From Olsenella sp. An285 (GTDB lineage: Bacteria; Actinomycetota; Coriobacteriia; Coriobacteriales; Atopobiaceae): DNA of 64,000 nt. Under the pieces are notes generated by a model. The model searched no databases and was not told the origin of the DNA. It saw only the letters and a program-made list of their open reading frames with translations. The stretch is from assembly GCF_002159625.1 (NCBI RefSeq), contig NZ_NFIZ01000011.1, positions 26,381-90,380 on the forward strand, written 5' to 3'. Below are positions 62,658 to 64,000 of this stretch, piece after piece (the first letter of the stretch is position 1; every line of letters begins with the position of its first letter). The position numbers were made by a program, and so were the translations under genes.

Positions 62658-63013
62658 GGGAGTTCACCTGCATCATGTGCCCGCAGGGGTGCGACATCAA
62701 GGTCGAGCTGGAGGACGGCGTCATCAAGAGCGTCACCGGCAACACCTGCCTCAAGGGCGAGGCCTACGTCACCCAGGAGATCCAAAACCCCATGCGCAAC
62801 ATCGCGTCCTCGATCCTCGTGGACGGCGGCGAGCTGCCGCTCGCGAGCGTGCGCCTCTCCGGGGTCATCCCCAAGGACCGCATCTTCGACGTCATGGCGG
62901 AGATCCGCAAGGTTGAGCTCCCCGCTCCCGTGCACGAGGGTGACGTCGCGATCGCCGACGTGCTCGGTCTCGGCGTCGACGTGATCGTCACCAAGGACGT
63001 CGAGGCCGCGTAG
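62651..63013 (+). CDS. DUF1667 cysteine protein, module 2
   Basis: About 120 residues; CIMCPQGCDIKVELEDG at the start and SVTGNTCLKGEAYVTQEIQNP match the module 1 protein in layout. GDVAIADVLGLGVDVIVTKDVEAA ends both in similar fashion. No enzyme activity is known for the family; an Fe-S or structural role in the complex is likely. Confidence 0.9.
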   Translation: MLREFTCIMCPQGCDIKVELEDGVIKSVTGNTCLKGEAYVTQEIQNPMRNIASSILVDGGELPLASVRLSGVIPKDRIFDVMAEIRKVELPAPVHEGDVAIADVLGLGVDVIVTKDVEAA

Positions 63014-63103
63014 CGAGGTCATTCTCGCCCGACGGCGGAAGGTCCGCCCCTGTCGCTGTCTCGGGACCGCGGGACCCCCGCCGCAGAGCGCGTCTTCCTG
63101 TCC

Positions 63104-63153
63104 GGCCCCCGCCCCAACGGTTCAGATACCGTCGGGGCGGGGGCCGCGGTTTT
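63104..63153 (+). terminator. Strong terminator after module 2
   Basis: GGCCCCCGCCCC (63104-63115) pairs with GGGGCGGGGGCC (63134-63145), with an inner ACGG/CCGT stem and a GCGGTTTT tail. Confidence 0.92.
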
Positions 63154-63174
63154 GACGTTGCGCTTTCGGGGGCC

Positions 63175-63383
63175 AGGGCACGAGGACGCCTAGGAGCGTT
63201 TCGGAATGTGGAGGGAGGGCAGCTCCTCCGGCGATTCGTGATGAGCGGCTGTCCGGGCTGGACGGCGCGACCAGCGGTTTCTTCGTAGCCAAGCTTCGCC
63301 TTTCCTCACAGGACCCCGCTCGATGGCCCGAATGCGTGCCCTATCCCTAGATTTCGCAACTCGAATTCCCCGAATCGTGCCCT
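63175..63383. repeat. Long intergenic dyad, family 3 (AGGGCACG), copy B
   Basis: AGGGCACG at 63175 and AGGGCAG at 63216, CGTGCCCT at 63335 and 63376. The spacing is again 41 bp in each arm. ATTTCGCAAC (reverse GTTGCGAAAT) lies between the right-arm motifs as in copy A. Confidence 0.88.
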
Positions 63384-63484
63384 AGCCAGCAAAGGCACAA
63401 CGCGGCTGCTTGCCGCCGGCGGAAGTGTTCGCCTTCCCGAAACGCTCCTCTGGTAAGCTGCTCCCATCGAATGAGGAGGTCGTC

Positions 63485-64000
63485 GTGGAGTTCATCACCG
63501 TGGGAGAGGCCGCGCGCCGCTGGGGCGTCACCGAGCGCCGCGTCCAGACCTACTGTGCGGAGGGCCGCGTCCCGGGCGCGGAGCGCTTCGGGCGCGCGTG
63601 GCGCATCCCCGCGGGATCCGTCAAGCCCGATGACCCGCGGCGCCTCCGGAGGGACCCGCGCAACGACGTCGCCCCCTCACTCCCCCGCGGCGGGTGCGGC
63701 GCCCTCATGCCGCTCATGGGCTCGCCCTTCCCGCCCGGCCATGCGCGCGAGTACGCCGCGTCCCTGGACCCCGGCCTCCGCCGCGACGTCGCCCTCGCCG
63801 AGCTCGCTTACTTTACCGGCGACGCCGCCGAGGCCGCGCGCCTCGCGCGCCCGCTGCTCCAGGCCACGGACGGCGCCGCGCGACTTTCCGCCTGTCTGAT
63901 CTTCTCGTACGCGAGCCTCGCCCTCGGCCGCATCAACGACGCCCGGGCCACGCTCGCCCGAGCACGTGGCGCCCTCGACGAAAAAACCGTCGGGGGGGGG
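63485..64000 (+). CDS. Helix-turn-helix (excisionase-type) protein, 3' end outside window
   Basis: A GTG start at 63485 with GAGGAGG about five bases upstream opens a frame that has no stop before the window end. VEFITVGEAARRWGVTERRVQTYCAEGRVPGAERFGRAWRIPAGSVKP, residues 1-48 in pieces, is an HTH_17/MerR-like DNA-binding head. The rest, AELAYFTGDAAEAARLARPLL and SYASLALGRINDARATLARARG, resembles tetratricopeptide-type helices. About 172 residues are visible. It ends in AAAAAA and nine G, so its downstream part may be out of phase. Putative regulator; targets unknown. Confidence 0.78.
   Translation, partial: MEFITVGEAARRWGVTERRVQTYCAEGRVPGAERFGRAWRIPAGSVKPDDPRRLRRDPRNDVAPSLPRGGCGALMPLMGSPFPPGHAREYAASLDPGLRRDVALAELAYFTGDAAEAARLARPLLQATDGAARLSACLIFSYASLALGRINDARATLARARGALDEKTVGGG

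Larger units (their letters stand above)
63014..63484. other. 471-bp gap before the partial HTH gene
   Basis: Terminator at 63104-63153, family 3 repeat copy B at 63175-63383, then a short leader to the HTH gene with GAGGAGG as ribosome binding site. No gene is seen. Confidence 0.65.

Overview
The window is GC-rich (about two thirds G+C by eye), almost fully coding, and reads as a chromosomal backbone segment of a Gram-positive actinobacterium. The best guess is an anaerobic Coriobacteriia member of the Olsenella/Atopobium type. This rests on gene content, not on a marker search: RNase Y, RNase J and PNPase together; a Gram-positive undecaprenol-kinase-type DgkA; Bacillus/actinobacterial-type LexA boxes; a GarA-like FHA protein beside an FtsR-like MerR protein; SpoVS; and anaerobic flavin/Fe-S oxidoreductases.

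Layout. 1-43.3 kb is mostly plus strand. It carries lepA (5' end cut off)-dus-hemW; an old-yellow-enzyme/enoate-reductase-type flavoprotein; a dCMP deaminase; two DnaJ-type genes, the first ending in membrane segments; then mtaB and phoH-ybeY-dgkA-era-recO. Next come a class-I glutamine-amidotransferase-like hydrolase, rpsO-pnp, rnj-ftsK-rodZ-like-yajQ-rimO-pgsA-pncC, recA-recX, rny with a GHKL ATPase of unknown role, spoVS-miaB-miaA-hflX, a divergent lexA / LysM pair, nrdR-dut, two nucleobase permeases and trxB. 36.5-38 kb (membrane acyltransferase-like gene, lexA) and 43.8-55.2 kb are minus strand: a ClC transporter, an NlpC/P60 hydrolase, apt, the FtsR/GarA-like pair, ridA, a GcvT/YgfZ-like protein, a second CDP-alcohol phosphotransferase, serA, serC, tRNA-Pro(GGG), a beta-helix protein and an isochorismatase-family hydrolase. 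55.3-63 kb has a small MGMT-type gene, a flavodoxin-like gene, and two related three-gene modules (GlpA-like FAD/BFD dehydrogenase, FAD/NAD oxidoreductase, DUF1667 Cys protein) facing away from each other. The right edge holds the start of a helix-turn-helix protein that runs off the window.

The genes form translation- and RNA-centred clusters. Four-base stop/start overlaps (GTGA or ATGA) and other short overlaps suggest translational coupling in many places. Three radical-SAM methylthiotransferases (mtaB, rimO, miaB) sit in 25 kb. SOS control is visible: a LexA box lies inside the recA promoter and three LexA-like boxes lie between lexA and a TM-LysM gene that resembles YneA-type division suppressors.

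The most unusual content is intergenic. At least six groups of palindromic or dyad elements occur. Two groups have arms carrying a short motif twice at a constant distance (22 bp in one, 41 bp in the other), the layout of REPIN/MITE-like non-autonomous elements. Separately, the 9-mer GGCGAGAAG/CTTCTCGCC occurs at least 25 times, balanced between strands, once as a perfect terminator-like inverted pair, and it often encodes Gly-Glu-Lys in unconserved parts of proteins. This resembles a DNA-uptake-sequence system and is the best candidate here for something undescribed.
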